Shown in pieces: positions 27,242 through 40,420 of a stretch of DNA of 64,000 nucleotides. Made by a program: the position numbers and the translations under genes. This DNA comes from Anaerocolumna sp047777345 (GTDB lineage Bacteria; Bacillota; Clostridia; Lachnospirales; Lachnospiraceae), in contig JBKEEJ010000006.1 in NCBI GenBank assembly GCA_047777345.1, positions 62,001 to 126,000 on the forward strand. The letters are read 5' to 3'. A model generated the notes under the pieces. That model was given only the letters and a program-made list of their open reading frames with translations, was not told where the DNA came from and searched no databases. The stretch's first letter is position 1; each line of letters begins with the position of its first letter.

Positions 27242-27303
27242 GAGGAATGCGTTGCAAAATAACTTTTTTCCGTTAGAATGGGACGCATTCCTCCTGTTTT
27301 TAC
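27242..27303 (+). terminator. Terminator after the dockerin esterase gene
   Basis: A perfect 11-bp stem GAGGAATGCGT (27242-27252) / ACGCATTCCTC (27283-27293) with a 30-base loop, then CTGTTTTTACTTTTT. Confidence 0.8.
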
Positions 27304-27440
27304 TTTTTAGTTAATTTATATGGGTTTAGCAAAAAATTTTTATATTGTTTCATGAGCTACTATTGTTTTGCATTTTTATTTGCATGCACCAACGCTTGAC
27401 GCAGAGCCATTATGTACCTATTTCAATTTATTTTAACAAT

Positions 27441-27466
27441 AAAAAAAGGCTACCAAGAGTAACCTT
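27441..27466 (-). terminator. rRNA operon terminator
   Basis: On the minus strand AAGGTTAC / GTAGCCTT (27459-27466 with 27446-27453, one G-U pair) around a 5-base loop, continuing into T7. It lies about 75 bases beyond the 23S 3' end. No 5S gene lies between. Confidence 0.85.
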
Positions 27467-27470
27467 TTAC

Positions 27471-27496
27471 TTGTACTTTCAAAACTGCACATGAAA
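27471..27496 (-). repeat. 3' arm of the 23S rRNA processing stem
   Basis: These 26 bases are complementary, with 3 mismatches, to 30670-30695 upstream of 23S. They share the core ATGTGCAGTTTT. The adjoining ATATATTTAAATC also matches its complement near 30586. Together they would form the long helix cut by RNase III-type enzymes to free pre-23S RNA. Confidence 0.7.
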
Positions 27497-27539
27497 TCCA
27501 TATATTTAAATCCACAACCTCTTAGAAGTTTCCTTCTTT

Positions 27540-30454
<2,915 letters not shown>

Positions 30455-30611
30455 ATAACTTTGACTGCGCTAACAAAAGTAAAAAGCATGCTTTTAGCTT
30501 CTTTCATAAGAGTGCCTTTTTATTTCACTCTTATGCCTTTGTTGCCAGTCAATTATGCTGCCTAGCGTAGCAGCACCTGGTCTTTGATTTAAATATATTT
30601 GATGTCTTGAC

Positions 30612-30660
30612 TTATAATCCTTTGATTATAAACCCTTAAGGTAATAATCTTTCGATTATT
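30612..30660 (-). repeat. Two tandem short hairpins in the pre-23S leader
   Basis: TTATAATC-CTTT-GATTATAA (30612-30631, 8-bp perfect stem) and AATAATC-TTTC-GATTATT (30643-30660, 7-bp perfect stem), 11 bases apart. They share a core ATAATC....GATTAT. They lie inside the sequence enclosed by the 23S processing stem. Confidence 0.7.
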
Positions 30661-30669
30661 TTGTCATTT

Positions 30670-30695
30670 TTCCATGTGCAGTTTTCAAGGTACAA
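30670..30695 (-). repeat. 5' arm of the 23S rRNA processing stem
   Basis: Pairs with 27471-27496 (23 of 26 positions). See that entry. Confidence 0.7.
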
Positions 30696-30781
30696 TCTGT
30701 TCCATTATTGGATTTTGTTTGTTTCTGAAAATATAGTCAATAATAATATTATAATATATGACTAACTTTGTTCAGAAACAG

Positions 30782-30847
30782 TAGTTTAATGAGAATCGAA
30801 CTCATGCCTCCTGTTGCCAGGCGCTCTTCCATTTAAGCTATAACCTA
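30782..30847 (-). ncRNA. tRNA-like element lacking an anticodon loop
   Basis: A 66-base tRNA-like fold in the 5S-23S spacer. Acceptor arms TAGGTTA / TAAACTA (6 of 7 paired), T8-A9, D-arm GCTT-AAATGGAA-GAGC with the conserved GG, and T-arm ATGAG-TTCGATT-CTCAT are all intact. The anticodon arm is only 12 bases, CCTG-GCAA-CAGG, a 4-bp stem closed by a GNRA-type tetraloop, so there is no anticodon. CCA is not encoded (CTG follows). It is either a tRNA remnant or a structure kept for RNA processing. It cannot decode. Confidence 0.7.
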
Positions 30848-30899
30848 TTTATTTATTACCACTATAATATTGGATTGAATAAAATATTTTTTTATTTCA

Positions 30900-31016
30900 T
30901 CCGGCAGCCACCTACTCTCCCATACCGTCTCCAGTATAGTACCATCGGCCGCTTATGGCTTAACCTTCGTGTTCGGGATGGGAACGGGTGTTTCCCATAA
31001 GCGCATCGCCACCGGA
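30900..31016 (-). rRNA. rrf: 5S ribosomal RNA
   Basis: About 117 bases on the minus strand, from TCCGGTGGCGATGCGC to GGCTGCCGGA. The terminal helix TCCGG/CCGGA and the conserved CCCGAACACGAAGGTTAAGC loop are visible. It lies between 16S and 23S rather than after 23S. Ends approximate. Confidence 0.93.
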
Positions 31017-31019
31017 AAT

Positions 31020-31047
31020 CTTGATAACTCAACAGTAAAACAACCCC
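31020..31047 (-). repeat. 3' arm of the 16S rRNA processing stem
   Basis: Twenty-six of 28 bases are complementary to 32663-32690 on the other side of 16S; the core is TTGATAACT..AACAGT. It lies directly between the 16S 3' end and the 5S 5' end, so one cleavage region serves both. Confidence 0.75.
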
Positions 31048-31054
31048 TACTTTT

Positions 31055-32598
<1,544 letters not shown>

Positions 32599-32662
32599 AA
32601 ATGCTCGTTTAATCGCCAGAATTTACATTGGCTTTCGTTTATGAAAATTCATCAGAATTTTC

Positions 32663-32690
32663 GGGGTTGTTTCACTGTTCAGTTATCAAG
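32663..32690 (-). repeat. 5' arm of the 16S rRNA processing stem
   Basis: Complement of 31020-31047; lies in the 16S leader about 65 bases upstream of the mature 5' end. Confidence 0.75.
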
Positions 32691-32768
32691 GTTCTTAGCA
32701 CTTTTCTTTTTGTCAAATGCTATTGTTTCCTGTGCTTTTTGACTTTCTTGTTTTTTAAGTGCCTGTCT

Positions 32769-32797
32769 ACTATAACACATTCAGAATTGTTTGTCAA
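32769..32797 (-). promoter_or_regulatory. rRNA operon promoter P2
   Basis: Minus strand: perfect TTGACA (32792-32797), exactly 17 bases, TATAGT (32769-32774). Located about 170 bases before mature 16S. Confidence 0.85.
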
Positions 32798-32857
32798 CAA
32801 CTTTTTTTCTTTATTGTTTTCTGAATGTTTTATGCTGTTAAATCAGCAACGTAATAA

Positions 32858-32886
32858 ATAATATCATATTTTTTTATTTGTGTCAA
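32858..32886 (-). promoter_or_regulatory. rRNA operon promoter P1
   Basis: Minus strand: perfect TTGACA (32881-32886), exactly 17 bases, TATTAT (32858-32863). It sits 89 bases upstream of P2, the usual tandem layout. The AT-rich stretch 32900-33250 upstream holds no gene; it could contain UP-element sequence and the divergent MBOAT promoter (TATAAT at 33175-33180). Confidence 0.8.
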
Positions 32887-33277
32887 CACTTTTGTAAAAT
32901 CATTTTTTATTTCTTATTTTTGATCATTTTACACAATGTTGTTGCAACTCGTTACTAATTCCAAAACATGCCTTACTTAATAAGGCCTTTAAACAGCAAC
33001 GGGTAATAAGATAACACTTCTGACCGGAAATGTCAATATTTCTTGTAAAGAATTAAATAAAGATACCTTAAATGTGTACAAATAATTAAATATTATATGG
33101 AAGTTATTAAATCCTATTTATTAAATTGTAAAAATAATTAAAGTTTATGTAATGGTATTATTTTTCCGGTAGTATATAATAAATACTTGTGTTTGGTTCT
33201 TAATAGAATTCTTAATAGAATAAAGAGGATTTTTATAAAAAAGACCAAACAGCGACAACAAAGGGGAGGGCAAAACT

Positions 33278-34670
33278 GTGGTTTTTAGCAGTCTGGAATT
33301 TATTTTTCGATTTTTACCATTATTTCTGATTATCTATTATATCGTACCAAAAAAATTTCAAAATGCTGTCTTATTGACAGGAAGTTTATGCTTTTATGCA
33401 TGGGGAGATTTAAAGAATCTTGTCTTTCTTCTAATTTCCGTATTCATTAACTTTATTGCCGTAAAAAGAATGAAACGAGAGAACTGTAATTCCAAACCCT
33501 GGCTTATAACCGCGCTGCTATTTAATATCGGAATGCTGTTTTTTCTTTAAGTACATAAATTTTGCAATAGATAACATTAATGTAATTCTTGCCGGAATAA
33601 ATGGTAAGCAAATTGCCGAGCTTACCTGGGGACTGCCTTTGGGTATTAGTTTTTATACATTTCAGGCTATTTCATATGTTATTGACTTTTATCGTAAGGA
33701 TATAGAAGATGATCCTGATTTATTCCATTTTGCCACTTATCTTATTATGTTTCCTAAACTGGTTTCCGGTCCCATTACTTCCTATAAAGAAATTGGAAAT
33801 CAATTAAAGAACAGAAACTGCAGTGTAACCAAATTTGAAAAGGGTTTAAAACTATTTGTCATCGGTTTAGGTTTAAAGGTAATTCTGGCAAACCGTTTGG
33901 GAATCCTTTGGAATGATATTCAAACCATCGGATTTGAAAGTATATCGACACCTCTTGCCTGGCTGGGATCCATAGGATACAGTTTGCAACTTTATCTGGA
34001 TTTCCAGGGGTATTCACTTATGGCTATTGGAGCGGGACAAATGTTAGGTTTTCATTTACCTGATAATTTTCGCCATCCTTATATGTCAAAATCCATGACG
34101 GAATTTTGGAGAAGATGGCATATAACACTGGGATTGTGGTTCAGAAACTACGTATATATTCCTCTGGGAGGCAACAGAAAAGGGAAAAAAAGACTTGTTT
34201 TCAACCTGTTAATCGTATGGCTGTTAACCGGACTATGGCATGGAGCCAGCTGGAATTATGTTTTGTGGGGACTTGTGCTTTTTGTACTTATATTATTTGA
34301 AAAATTGTACTTTAAAAAAATTTTGGATAGGTCAGTTATTATTGCAAGAATATACATGTTGCTTGCTATTCCTCTGACATGGATATTGTTTGCCATTCAT
34401 TCGCTAAAAGATGTCCTTATATATTATGGAAGAATGTTTGGTATTGTGCAAGGTATTAACGTAAATAATGGCGATTTTATAAAGTATTTTAGTCAGTATA
34501 AATGGCTTTTATTTACAGGCATATTTTTATGTTTCCCTTATGGAAAAAGGTTATTTAAGAAACTGGAAAACAATATACTTTGTACCATATTTCTGCTTTT
34601 GGTATTTTGGTATTCTGTATATTTGCTGTCTAATGGTTTAAATAATCCGTTTTTGTATTTTCAGTTTTAA
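33278..34670 (+). pseudogene. MBOAT O-acyltransferase (AlgI/DltB-like), frameshifted
   Basis: Two reading frames together encode one membrane-bound O-acyltransferase of about 463 residues. The first part (33278-33550, GTG start behind GGAGGG) ends in GMLFFL-stop. Reading on in the next frame from the T-run gives FFKYINFAIDNIN and continues without interruption to 34670. One extra T in the T6 run at 33539-33544 explains the break. The C-terminal part has the family motifs WRRWHITLG, YIPLGGN and the catalytic His in GLWHGASW. MBOATs move acetyl groups across the membrane onto surface glycans, with an SGNH partner such as the gene that follows. Either disrupted, phase-variable, or a sequence error. 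Confidence 0.85.
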
Positions 34671-34723
34671 TTTTTGAATATTGATGTTTCACATACAGCA
34701 TACAGCATGATTAGGGGGATATT

Positions 34724-35971
34724 ATGAAACAGTTTAAGAATTTTAAGCAGCATCACTTTTTGATTGGTTTGATCGCATCCACAATATTTCTGACACTCCT
34801 TGCCCATGCGGGTAAGAAAAATATTTATGCGGATTATTCTGTTGACTTGATAAAAGTGCCACAACTGGCTGTTGTTTTTCAAGGTGCAACAGAAGGAAAT
34901 TATCCATGGACGATTAACAGAAATAATGTTTCTGCCATTAACACAGAGGTAACTATAAATTCCAACAGAAATTCAGCTGTTGTACAGAAGCCGGAAAATA
35001 ATTTAACAGATAATAAAGGAAACGATTCATTCAATGATGTAACTGCCGATAAAATAACAAATAATAAAGATAATTCTTCTGAAAGCCGGGATAATCCTTC
35101 CGGCAAAGATAAACATCTTTCAGATAATAAAGGTAACTCTTCCGGTAATAGAAATAATCATTCAGATGAAAAAGGTAATTCTTTTGAGAAAGAAATTCAT
35201 CTTTCAGATAAGGATAATTCTTCCGGTAATAAAAAAACTTCCCCGGATGAAAAAAATAAATCTTCCTATGAAAATGATAATCCTTCCCATAATAATGATG
35301 ATAAAGAAAAAACTAATACTGATGAAAAAGACAATGTTTCTGACAAAAGCAAGAAGGGCAGTAAAGAAAAAGGCAGTTATCAGTTTGTAACTGTAGATGA
35401 AGACTATTTTAAAGACGCACTTTTTATTGGAGACTCCAGAACAGTGGGATTATCCGAATATTCCGGATGGACAGAGCCTACTTACTTTGCTGATGTGGGG
35501 CTAACAATCTATGATATTTTCGAAAAGAAAATTGCGAAAGTAGACGGAAAAAAAGTTACTATTGATAAAGCATTGGAAAAAAAGCAATATGGCAAAATTT
35601 ATATTATGCTTGGAATAAATGAATTGGGAAGAGGAACGAAAAAAACTTTTGTCAATCAGTATAAGAAAGTACTTGATAAAATACGGAGCCTGCAGCCAGA
35701 CGCTATTATTTTTATAGAAGGAATTATGAATGTGACAAAGAAAAAATCTGATTCAGACCCTATCTTTAATAACAAAAACATCAAGGACAGAAATGCAGGG
35801 ATAGCAAAACTTGCGGATAATAAAAATATTTTCTATATTGATGTAAACAAAGCCATTACCGATGATTCCGGATGCATACCCGAAAAGTATACTTTCGACA
35901 GTATTCATCTGAAAGCCGCATATTATAAGATATGGACCGATTTTTTACTGAATCATGGAATTGTAAAATAA
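34724..35971 (+). CDS. Membrane-anchored SGNH acyltransferase partner with disordered linker
   Basis: A 415-residue protein. An N-terminal signal anchor (about 10-29) is followed by a disordered Asn/Ser/Lys/Asp-rich linker (about 90-218) made of degenerate 13-14-residue units such as KGNSSGNRNNHSDE. The SGNH domain follows (about 220-415) with Ser238 in GDSRTVG, GINELG with the Asn, and DSIHLK with the Asp/His. Topology puts the catalytic domain outside. Lying 53 bases after the MBOAT gene, it is probably the partner completing glycan O-acetylation, as in AlgI/AlgJ or PatA/PatB. AGGGGG precedes the ATG. Confidence 0.87.
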   Translation: MKQFKNFKQHHFLIGLIASTIFLTLLAHAGKKNIYADYSVDLIKVPQLAVVFQGATEGNYPWTINRNNVSAINTEVTINSNRNSAVVQKPENNLTDNKGNDSFNDVTADKITNNKDNSSESRDNPSGKDKHLSDNKGNSSGNRNNHSDEKGNSFEKEIHLSDKDNSSGNKKTSPDEKNKSSYENDNPSHNNDDKEKTNTDEKDNVSDKSKKGSKEKGSYQFVTVDEDYFKDALFIGDSRTVGLSEYSGWTEPTYFADVGLTIYDIFEKKIAKVDGKKVTIDKALEKKQYGKIYIMLGINELGRGTKKTFVNQYKKVLDKIRSLQPDAIIFIEGIMNVTKKKSDSDPIFNNKNIKDRNAGIAKLADNKNIFYIDVNKAITDDSGCIPEKYTFDSIHLKAAYYKIWTDFLLNHGIVK

Positions 35972-35984
35972 ATAAAAAATCCGA

Positions 35985-36094
35985 GGGGCTGTTGCATAAT
36001 GTGTTCAAATACAGGAATGAATTTTGAATGCTTTTCTGACACATGTTGTAATTCCGGTAAATTTGAAATATATTATGCAGCAGCTCCTTTCTTT
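35985..36094. terminator. Dispersed inverted repeat, copy 3; bidirectional terminator
   Basis: Arms GGGGCTGTTGCATAAT (35985-36000) and ATTATGCAGCAGCTCC (36072-36087) pair over 16 positions. An internal ACAGGAAT (36011-36018) / ATTCC pair is shared with the copies at 21523 and 57501. TTTCTTTT follows on plus and GGATTTTTTATTT on minus, between two convergent genes. Confidence 0.75.
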
Positions 36095-36141
36095 TACATA
36101 TGAATATATTTCATATACCATATTTGTGATACTACTGTCAC

Positions 36142-37566
36142 TTATTTTAATACCGATATGGCATCGGAGATCTTTTTTTCAAAGGCTTCCATACCATATT
36201 TATCAACCTCGGCCTTATCTTTTTCCCCATGGGTCAGGCATCCGGCACCGCCGATACAACCGCCAACACAGGCCATACCCTCAATAAAATTCACATCGGA
36301 CAGATTTTTGCTTTTTTTCAGCAAAGCAACCCTGCACTGTTCGATGCCATCACAGGGACATGGTTTCAATTCTAAGTCTGTAATGCCATGTTCTTTCAGT
36401 CCTTCTGCCACCGCATCTGACAGACCACCGCTGCGTGCAAAAATTCTGCCAAAATAGGAGGCATTATCAAGCACATCTTCGGAAAGTGTGGTTATATCAA
36501 TATCTTTCGAATCAAAAAGCGCCTGTAATTCCTCAAAGGTCATAACAACATCCACGTAAGGCTTAACTTCGTCTTTTTGCACCTCTGCTTTTTTGGCAGT
36601 GCAAGGGCCGATGAACACGACTTTGCAACCTTCCTCACGTTCTTTTAAATACTTGGAAATAGTTGCCATTGGGGAAAGATTATGGGAAATAAATGGAACC
36701 AGATTCGGGAAGTTTTTTTCTATGTAATCGACAAAAGCCGGGCAACAGGAACTCATTAAGAATCCCTTCTTTGCTAATTCACTGCTTTCGGCATAAGCCA
36801 CCATATCAGCACCCAGGGCTGCCTCAATCACCGTATAAAAGCCCAGTTCCTTAAGTCCTGTAATTACCTGCCCCAGTTTAGCATAAGTAAACTGGCTGGA
36901 AATAGACGGAGCCACCACCGCATAAACTTTATATTTTTGGTTGTGATCGCTTTTTTTAATGATGTCAATGGCATCCAAAATATAAGATTTATCCATAATT
37001 GCTCCAAATGGACACTGATATACGCAAGCTCCGCAGGCAATACATTTATTGTTATCAATGGCAGCCGTCTTTTCCTCACTCATATGAATAGCCTTGACTT
37101 TGCAGGCATTTTCGCAGGGACGGCGACGACTGATAATAGCTGTATATGGACAAACCCTGGAACAAGCGCCGCATTCTTTGCATTTGCTTTTGTCAATATG
37201 GGCCACATGATTCCGGTCAAAAGAAATGGCATTAAACCTGCAGGCATCCTCACAACGGTGAGCAAGACATCCTCTGCATGCATTGATAACTTCATAACCG
37301 CCCATGGGACATTCGTCACAGGCAGTTTCAATAACCTCAATCACATTAGGATTATCTTTGTTGCCACCCATAGCGATTTTCACACGTTCACTTATAATGG
37401 CACGTTCCTTGTAAACACAGCAACGCATGGTGGGCGTTTTACCGGGTACAATCCTTTGGGGAATATCCACAACATTTTCAAGTAATGTATCATTCCATGC
37501 AAGCCGTGCCACTTCCCGGAGGACTTTATATTTTAAATGCTGAACTTTGGTATCAAATTTATGCAT
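36142..37566 (-). CDS. Group B-type monomeric [FeFe] hydrogenase
   Basis: A 474-residue cytosolic protein. The N-terminal region (about 45-190) is cysteine-rich with at least two 4Fe-4S ferredoxin motifs (CKECGACSRVCP, CIACGACVYQCP) plus extra Cys pairs. The H-cluster domain has L1 SSCCPAF (272-278), L2 GPCTAKKAE (320-328) and L3 EGMACVGGCIGG (429-440), so all four H-cluster cysteines are there. L2 has Gly where standard catalytic enzymes have Met. Start and domain order match the group B family (FeFe_hydrog_B1-like). It probably exchanges electrons between ferredoxin and protons. Last gene of the adhE-hydS operon, 11 bases after the phosphatase gene. Confidence 0.88.
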   Translation of the reverse strand: MHKFDTKVQHLKYKVLREVARLAWNDTLLENVVDIPQRIVPGKTPTMRCCVYKERAIISERVKIAMGGNKDNPNVIEVIETACDECPMGGYEVINACRGCLAHRCEDACRFNAISFDRNHVAHIDKSKCKECGACSRVCPYTAIISRRRPCENACKVKAIHMSEEKTAAIDNNKCIACGACVYQCPFGAIMDKSYILDAIDIIKKSDHNQKYKVYAVVAPSISSQFTYAKLGQVITGLKELGFYTVIEAALGADMVAYAESSELAKKGFLMSSCCPAFVDYIEKNFPNLVPFISHNLSPMATISKYLKEREEGCKVVFIGPCTAKKAEVQKDEVKPYVDVVMTFEELQALFDSKDIDITTLSEDVLDNASYFGRIFARSGGLSDAVAEGLKEHGITDLELKPCPCDGIEQCRVALLKKSKNLSDVNFIEGMACVGGCIGGAGCLTHGEKDKAEVDKYGMEAFEKKISDAISVLK

Positions 37567-37577
37567 TTTTTCCCTCC

Positions 37578-38750
37578 TTAAAAATAGCTGACTTTAATAC
37601 GCTTGCCCATCTGTTTTAAACATTCGGACAATTCTTTCACAAGATTCATTTTTATGTTAAAAGTAATCGGTAAATCCGGATTCTGATGTGCCGGATTAAC
37701 GGCTCTTCCCACGTAAAAATTTATATCCGTTGCCTCTTCAAACAAAAGGCGGCAAATCAGGGAGGCACCGTCACGCTGAAAACCCCAATGTCCATACAGT
37801 TCGTTTTTGCCAAGGGCATCTTTTGCATACTCAATTACCTTACTAATGGTAATGACCCCTTCGGTAACCAAGTCCACGCCTTCTATCTCCGCAATCGGCG
37901 GAACATCTCCTCCAAAAAAATTAAGACTTGGCTTTACTTCTTTACCAAGATACTTTGCGGCTATAGAAGCTGTAGTACCGCCACAGATAATGTGCTTTCC
38001 TTCTTTCGAAAAAAACAAAGACATCATCCGGTCACAATCGTCCCGGTTACGGGGAGGACCAAACAGTATATTCATCGGCTCCCGTCTACGGATTTTTACC
38101 ACACAAGCGGTGGCATCATCACCGGGATGATAACCATATTTTTTGTTGCACTCATCCACCAGCATGGTAGCAAGGTTTTTGGCAGTATGACCTGCAATGG
38201 AAATGGTTTTCATAAATTCGGCAATATCTTCCCATTTCCAGCCAAAATTAAAGGCCAAACCAATACCGGCATGGGAACAACCATCACTCATGGCAATCAT
38301 AATGTCATTTTCCTGTAATTCAATGACAGATTTTAAAACATTTTTACCATCAATATTCAATTCCTGTTTAGGATAATCGAATATTTCATTATTTCTGAGA
38401 AAGATAACATTCGGATTATCATACTGAATAATTTCCACTGTTTCATTTTCTATCAGGTGCAAAATGGTAAAGGTAGAATAGGCCACCCCTCTTACCGAAC
38501 ATATGGGTAATGTAGCGGCAATGGTGGAAACACAGTCCTCAAGACAAAGTCCTTCTGCCATCATAGTGGATATGATTTTAGAAGTAAGGGTTGAGAGGAT
38601 ACTAGCTTTCACCCCGCTGCCAAGCCCGTCGGCAAGTACAATGACCGTTGAGTTTTCGCCTTGTTCTATAATATCCACATGGTCACCACAAAGTTGCTCG
38701 CCTTCATGATTAATACTTTTGAAGCCTATATCAGCGCACAGATTATTCAT
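37578..38750 (-). CDS. SpoIIE/PP2C-type phosphatase of the HydS operon
   Basis: A 390-residue protein. Residues 1-220 form a PP2M/SpoIIE phosphatase domain with metal-binding motifs ADGLGSG, MSDG and GDDATACVV. Residues 225-390 (GPPRNRDDCDRMMSLFF onward) are a second domain that I do not recognise, with CGGTTASIAAKYLG and two late blocks. It overlaps the hydS stop by 8 bases, so translation is coupled. PP2C genes beside sensory hydrogenases are a known association; the inferred role is to dephosphorylate a target according to HydS state, opposite the kinase encoded upstream. Confidence 0.85.
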   Translation of the reverse strand: MNNLCADIGFKSINHEGEQLCGDHVDIIEQGENSTVIVLADGLGSGVKASILSTLTSKIISTMMAEGLCLEDCVSTIAATLPICSVRGVAYSTFTILHLIENETVEIIQYDNPNVIFLRNNEIFDYPKQELNIDGKNVLKSVIELQENDIMIAMSDGCSHAGIGLAFNFGWKWEDIAEFMKTISIAGHTAKNLATMLVDECNKKYGYHPGDDATACVVKIRRREPMNILFGPPRNRDDCDRMMSLFFSKEGKHIICGGTTASIAAKYLGKEVKPSLNFFGGDVPPIAEIEGVDLVTEGVITISKVIEYAKDALGKNELYGHWGFQRDGASLICRLLFEEATDINFYVGRAVNPAHQNPDLPITFNIKMNLVKELSECLKQMGKRIKVSYF

Positions 38751-40416
38751 CGCTGATCGTCTCCTTTAGTTTAGTAAGCGCAATTTTTGTCTCTGCCGTA
38801 GTTTCGCCCAACAAAGATGCAATTTCCTGCACAATACGCATTTGCTTTTCTACCACTTTGTCGGCAATTTCTACCGTTTGACGGCTGATAATTTCCTTCT
38901 TTTCCCGCTGGGTTTCTTCTTCGGTCACATCACGAAGAATACAAAGAATCAGCCGATATTCTTTGTCATAGACAACAGTCTTTTCCACATACTTTCGATA
39001 TTCCGCCAGATATTCCCGTTTGTTATGAATAGCACGCTCCTTGGCAATTACTTTTAAAAAATCAGTCGGATCCAACACCCGCACAACCTGATCGCCTAAG
39101 ATATCAGAAGCGGTATGAAGGTTTAATATTTTTAATGCCGCTTTATTTACCTGCTGAACTTCTAATTTTTCATTCAACACAATAAGACCATTAGGCGTAT
39201 TTCTTGCGATAGTATCAGAGAACTTTTCCGCTTTCTCCTTTAAAAAAGGCAGGCACATGGATATTTCAGCTTTTCCTTGACAAATGGCGATTGCTTTCTC
39301 CCGACAGGTATTATAACCGCAGGAACCGCAATTTAGTTCGTCTGACGGCTTCGTTTTTCCCATTTGGTGCAAAGTTTCAATAATTTCTGATTCGGTGGGT
39401 TCCGGAAGTCGCTGTTCTATAATTTCAAAATCCTTGTGAATATTCCAGTAGTCTGGTTGCTCAATCAAAAAATCCTTTGGTCCGGCAAATCTTGATACAG
39501 CAGCATAATCCTTTACCGGAGAACGGTGAAATTTTTCCATCACCGGACCGCCTATGCAACTGCCCACACAGGCAGACATTTCAATAAAACAATGGTGCAG
39601 GTTGCCGCTTTCAATATCTTTTAAAGCAGCTATGCAATTTTCAGCACCATCAATGGCCATATAGGTATATTCTTTGTTACTTTTCTCCATGGTTTTTAAA
39701 ATACCACCGGTTGTCGGAAAGAATCTGGCACGGCTGTATTCGTTAGCATCCATTTCCTTTATCATGGTAATATGTTCGGCTTTTAACCATGTAGTCAGTT
39801 CATTAAAAGTAAGTACTGCATCTACAATGCCCCCATAGTGCTGTGCCTCATCCTTTTTGGCAACACAAGGCCCAATAAAAACGGTTTTGGCACCCGGAAT
39901 ACGTTTCTTAATATCCATGCAATGTACTTGCATCGGTGACATTACATCCGCAAGATAAGGCAAAATGTGGGGAAAATACTTTTGAATCAGTAAGTTTACC
40001 GAATGACAGCAGGAAGTAATAATAATATCCCGCTCTTCTTCCTTAACCAAACGGTCATATTCTCTTTTGACAATAGTGGCACCGATAGCAGTTTCCTCCA
40101 CATCGTAAAAACCCAGTTTTTTTAAGGCATCCCGCATGGCGTTGATGCCGACTCCTTCATAATTGGCAACAAAGGAAGGGGCAAGACTTACCACAACCGG
40201 GGCTCCGCTTTGGAGAAGCACCTTTACTTTTTCCGTTTCATCTACAATTTGTTTTGCATTTTGAGGACATACAACGAAACACTGGCCACACATAATGCAT
40301 TCATTTTCAATGATATAGGCCTGATTTCCTGAAAAGCGAATGGATTTTACCGGACAATGGCGAATACATTTGTAGCAATTTTTACAGTTAGATTTTTTTA
40401 AGGTCAAGCAATCCAT
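38743..40416 (-). CDS. hydS: PAS-domain [FeFe] hydrogenase homologue, putative H2 sensor (HydS, group C)
   Basis: A 557-residue cytosolic protein. Two 4Fe-4S motifs (CKNCYKCIRHCP, CIMCGQCFVVCP; 11-51), H-cluster domain with L1 TSCCHS (134-139), L2 GPCVAKKDE (182-190) and L3 SACVGSCIGG (281-290). Then a four-Cys FeS domain CGSCGYNTC..C (363-388), a PAS domain (about 400-510) and a helical tail. L1 has His where catalytic enzymes have Pro. This layout defines the sensory group C hydrogenases (HydS of Ruminococcus albus, Thermotoga). There is no kinase domain, so output probably goes through neighbouring phosphatase and kinase. Starts 5 bases after the second ferredoxin gene. Confidence 0.9.
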   Translation of the reverse strand: MDCLTLKKSNCKNCYKCIRHCPVKSIRFSGNQAYIIENECIMCGQCFVVCPQNAKQIVDETEKVKVLLQSGAPVVVSLAPSFVANYEGVGINAMRDALKKLGFYDVEETAIGATIVKREYDRLVKEEERDIIITSCCHSVNLLIQKYFPHILPYLADVMSPMQVHCMDIKKRIPGAKTVFIGPCVAKKDEAQHYGGIVDAVLTFNELTTWLKAEHITMIKEMDANEYSRARFFPTTGGILKTMEKSNKEYTYMAIDGAENCIAALKDIESGNLHHCFIEMSACVGSCIGGPVMEKFHRSPVKDYAAVSRFAGPKDFLIEQPDYWNIHKDFEIIEQRLPEPTESEIIETLHQMGKTKPSDELNCGSCGYNTCREKAIAICQGKAEISMCLPFLKEKAEKFSDTIARNTPNGLIVLNEKLEVQQVNKAALKILNLHTASDILGDQVVRVLDPTDFLKVIAKERAIHNKREYLAEYRKYVEKTVVYDKEYRLILCILRDVTEEETQREKKEIISRQTVEIADKVVEKQMRIVQEIASLLGETTAETKIALTKLKETISDE

Positions 40417-40420
40417 CTGC

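Noticed and set aside
32941..33010. Hairpin GCCTTA-CTTAA-TAAGGC upstream of the rRNA promoters.
   Set aside because: Only a 6-bp stem with no clear T-run on either strand; it cannot be told from chance in such AT-rich DNA.
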